Shown in pieces: positions 4,700 through 5,351 of a stretch of 5,351 bases of DNA. Below the pieces are notes generated by a model. That model had not been told where the DNA came from. It did not search any database and worked only from the letters and a program-made list of their open reading frames with translations. How positions within the stretch are numbered: the stretch's first letter is position 1; the number at the start of each line of letters is the position of its first letter. The stretch is from CBDTYW01 sp965364735 (lineage in GTDB: Bacteria; Actinomycetota; Nitriliruptoria; Nitriliruptorales; Nitriliruptoraceae). The stretch covers positions 1 to 5,351 of the forward strand of contig CBDTYW010000248.1 in NCBI GenBank assembly GCA_965364735.1, given 5' to 3'. The position numbers and the translations under genes are program-made.

Positions 4700-5351
4700 G
4701 TGAGCACTCGCCGCGACCTGCCGAGGCGTCCACGCAGCGACTGCTCGTCCTTGCCCTCGTCGGGCTGGCGGCCCAGTTCGTCGACGGATCGCTCGGCATG
4801 GCCTACGGCGCCACGTCGTCGAGCATGCTCCTCTTCATCGGCCTGTCCCCCGTGACCGCGTCGGCCTCCGTCCACCTGGCCGAGGTCGGCACCACGCTTG
4901 CGTCCGGTGCGTCGCACTGGCGCTTCGGCAACGTCGACCGCTCCACCGTGCTGCGGCTCGGCGTCCCGGGGGCGATCGGCGCGTTCGTCGGCGCCAACGT
5001 GCTGGTCGGGCTCTCCACGGCGGCGGCCCGGCCGGTCGCGGCGACGATCCTCGTGCTGATCGGGCTCCACCTGCTGATCCGCTTCGCACGTCGTGACGCG
5101 CCGACCGGGGCGCGCAGCGGCCGGTTGAAGTCCCGACTGCTCGTCCCGCTGGGGCTCTTCGCGGGCCTGGTCGACGCCACGGGCGGTGGCGGCTGGGGAC
5201 CGATCGCCACCCCGACGCTGCTGCTGTCGGACCGGATGCCCCCGAGCAAGGTGATCGGGACGGTCGACACGAGCGAGTTCCTCGTCGCGTCCGCGGCGAG
5301 CATCGGCTTCCTGCTGGCGCTCGGCACGAGCGTCGTCGATGCGGGCATCGT
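4700..5351 (+). CDS. TauE/SafE (TSUP) family membrane permease, 3' end outside window; start region disturbed
   Basis: The conserved frame is clear from CTG 4741 (LLVLALVGLAAQFVDGSLGMAYG) to the window end, about 203 codons. TSUP proteins are membrane transporters, several of which export sulfite, sulfoacetate or related organosulfur anions; the substrate here cannot be predicted. The N-terminal half has FVDGSLGMAYG and the ASVHLAEVGTTLASG and SHWRFGNVD stretch. The second half repeats the pattern with GLVDATGGGGWGPIATPTLL and VDTSEFLVASAAS, the internal duplication typical of the family. About five hydrophobic segments are visible. In the conserved frame there is no ATG, GTG or TTG between 4540 and 4741, and the first ATG (4798) would remove the first half of helix 1. 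GTG 4700 begins a plausible N-terminus (MSTRRDLP) but in a different frame, so a one-base indel around 4718-4740 is suspected; a CTG start at 4741 is the alternative. The gene is divergent from ilvB. Confidence 0.85.

Noticed and set aside
1..5351. CRISPR array, tRNA, rRNA, insertion sequence or attachment site.
   Set aside because: No regularly spaced repeats, no recognisable RNA gene and no transposase or terminal repeats were seen on either strand.

Overview
This 5.35 kb window is from a high-GC chromosome and is probably actinobacterial. The acetolactate synthase subunits, the TauE-type permease and the ilvB leader all look actinobacterial, and start choice and codon use fit a GC-rich monoderm. 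I cannot name a genus. The order of events from left to right is: the 3' end of a plus-strand gene, four minus-strand genes (read right to left: ilvB, ilvN, an exported Hcp-like protein, a secreted cell-wall-binding-repeat protein), and the 5' part of a divergent plus-strand permease gene.

The recognisable core is ilvB-ilvN (2107-4424, minus), encoding both subunits of acetohydroxyacid synthase, the first common enzyme of valine, leucine and isoleucine synthesis. The 150 bases upstream of ilvB look like a complete transcription-attenuation leader. There is a promoter whose -10 box lies 7 nt before an ATG, so the RNA is probably leaderless. A 19-codon peptide, MLTSPCLLVSGHHNLVVVT, is rich in Leu and Val. 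A GC-rich hairpin with a U-rich tail follows, then the ilvB ribosome-binding site.

Downstream of ilvN on the same strand, where ilvC often sits in other actinobacteria, is a pair of exported proteins. The first has a signal peptide followed by a full Hcp (DUF796) tube-protein domain. The second, translationally coupled through an ATGA overlap, has a signal peptide, one cell-wall-binding-repeat-2-like unit and a distinct C-terminal domain. Just after its stop codon lies an out-of-frame stretch (468-524) that encodes a second, diverged copy of the last strand of the Hcp domain, apparently the remnant of a lost Hcp paralogue. A 9-bp inverted repeat covers both converging gene ends there and is probably a bidirectional terminator.

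At the right end, a TauE/SafE (TSUP) permease gene runs off the window. Its conserved reading frame has no usual start codon where the N-terminus should be, and a good start lies in a neighbouring frame, so a one-base indel is suspected. The most interesting points are the secreted Hcp plus cell-wall-binding pair with its orphan Hcp tail, and the ilvB attenuator. No CRISPR, tRNA, rRNA or insertion sequence is seen. No gene-free stretch exceeds 300 bases; the longest, 4425-4699, is the divergent ilvB/permease regulatory region described below.
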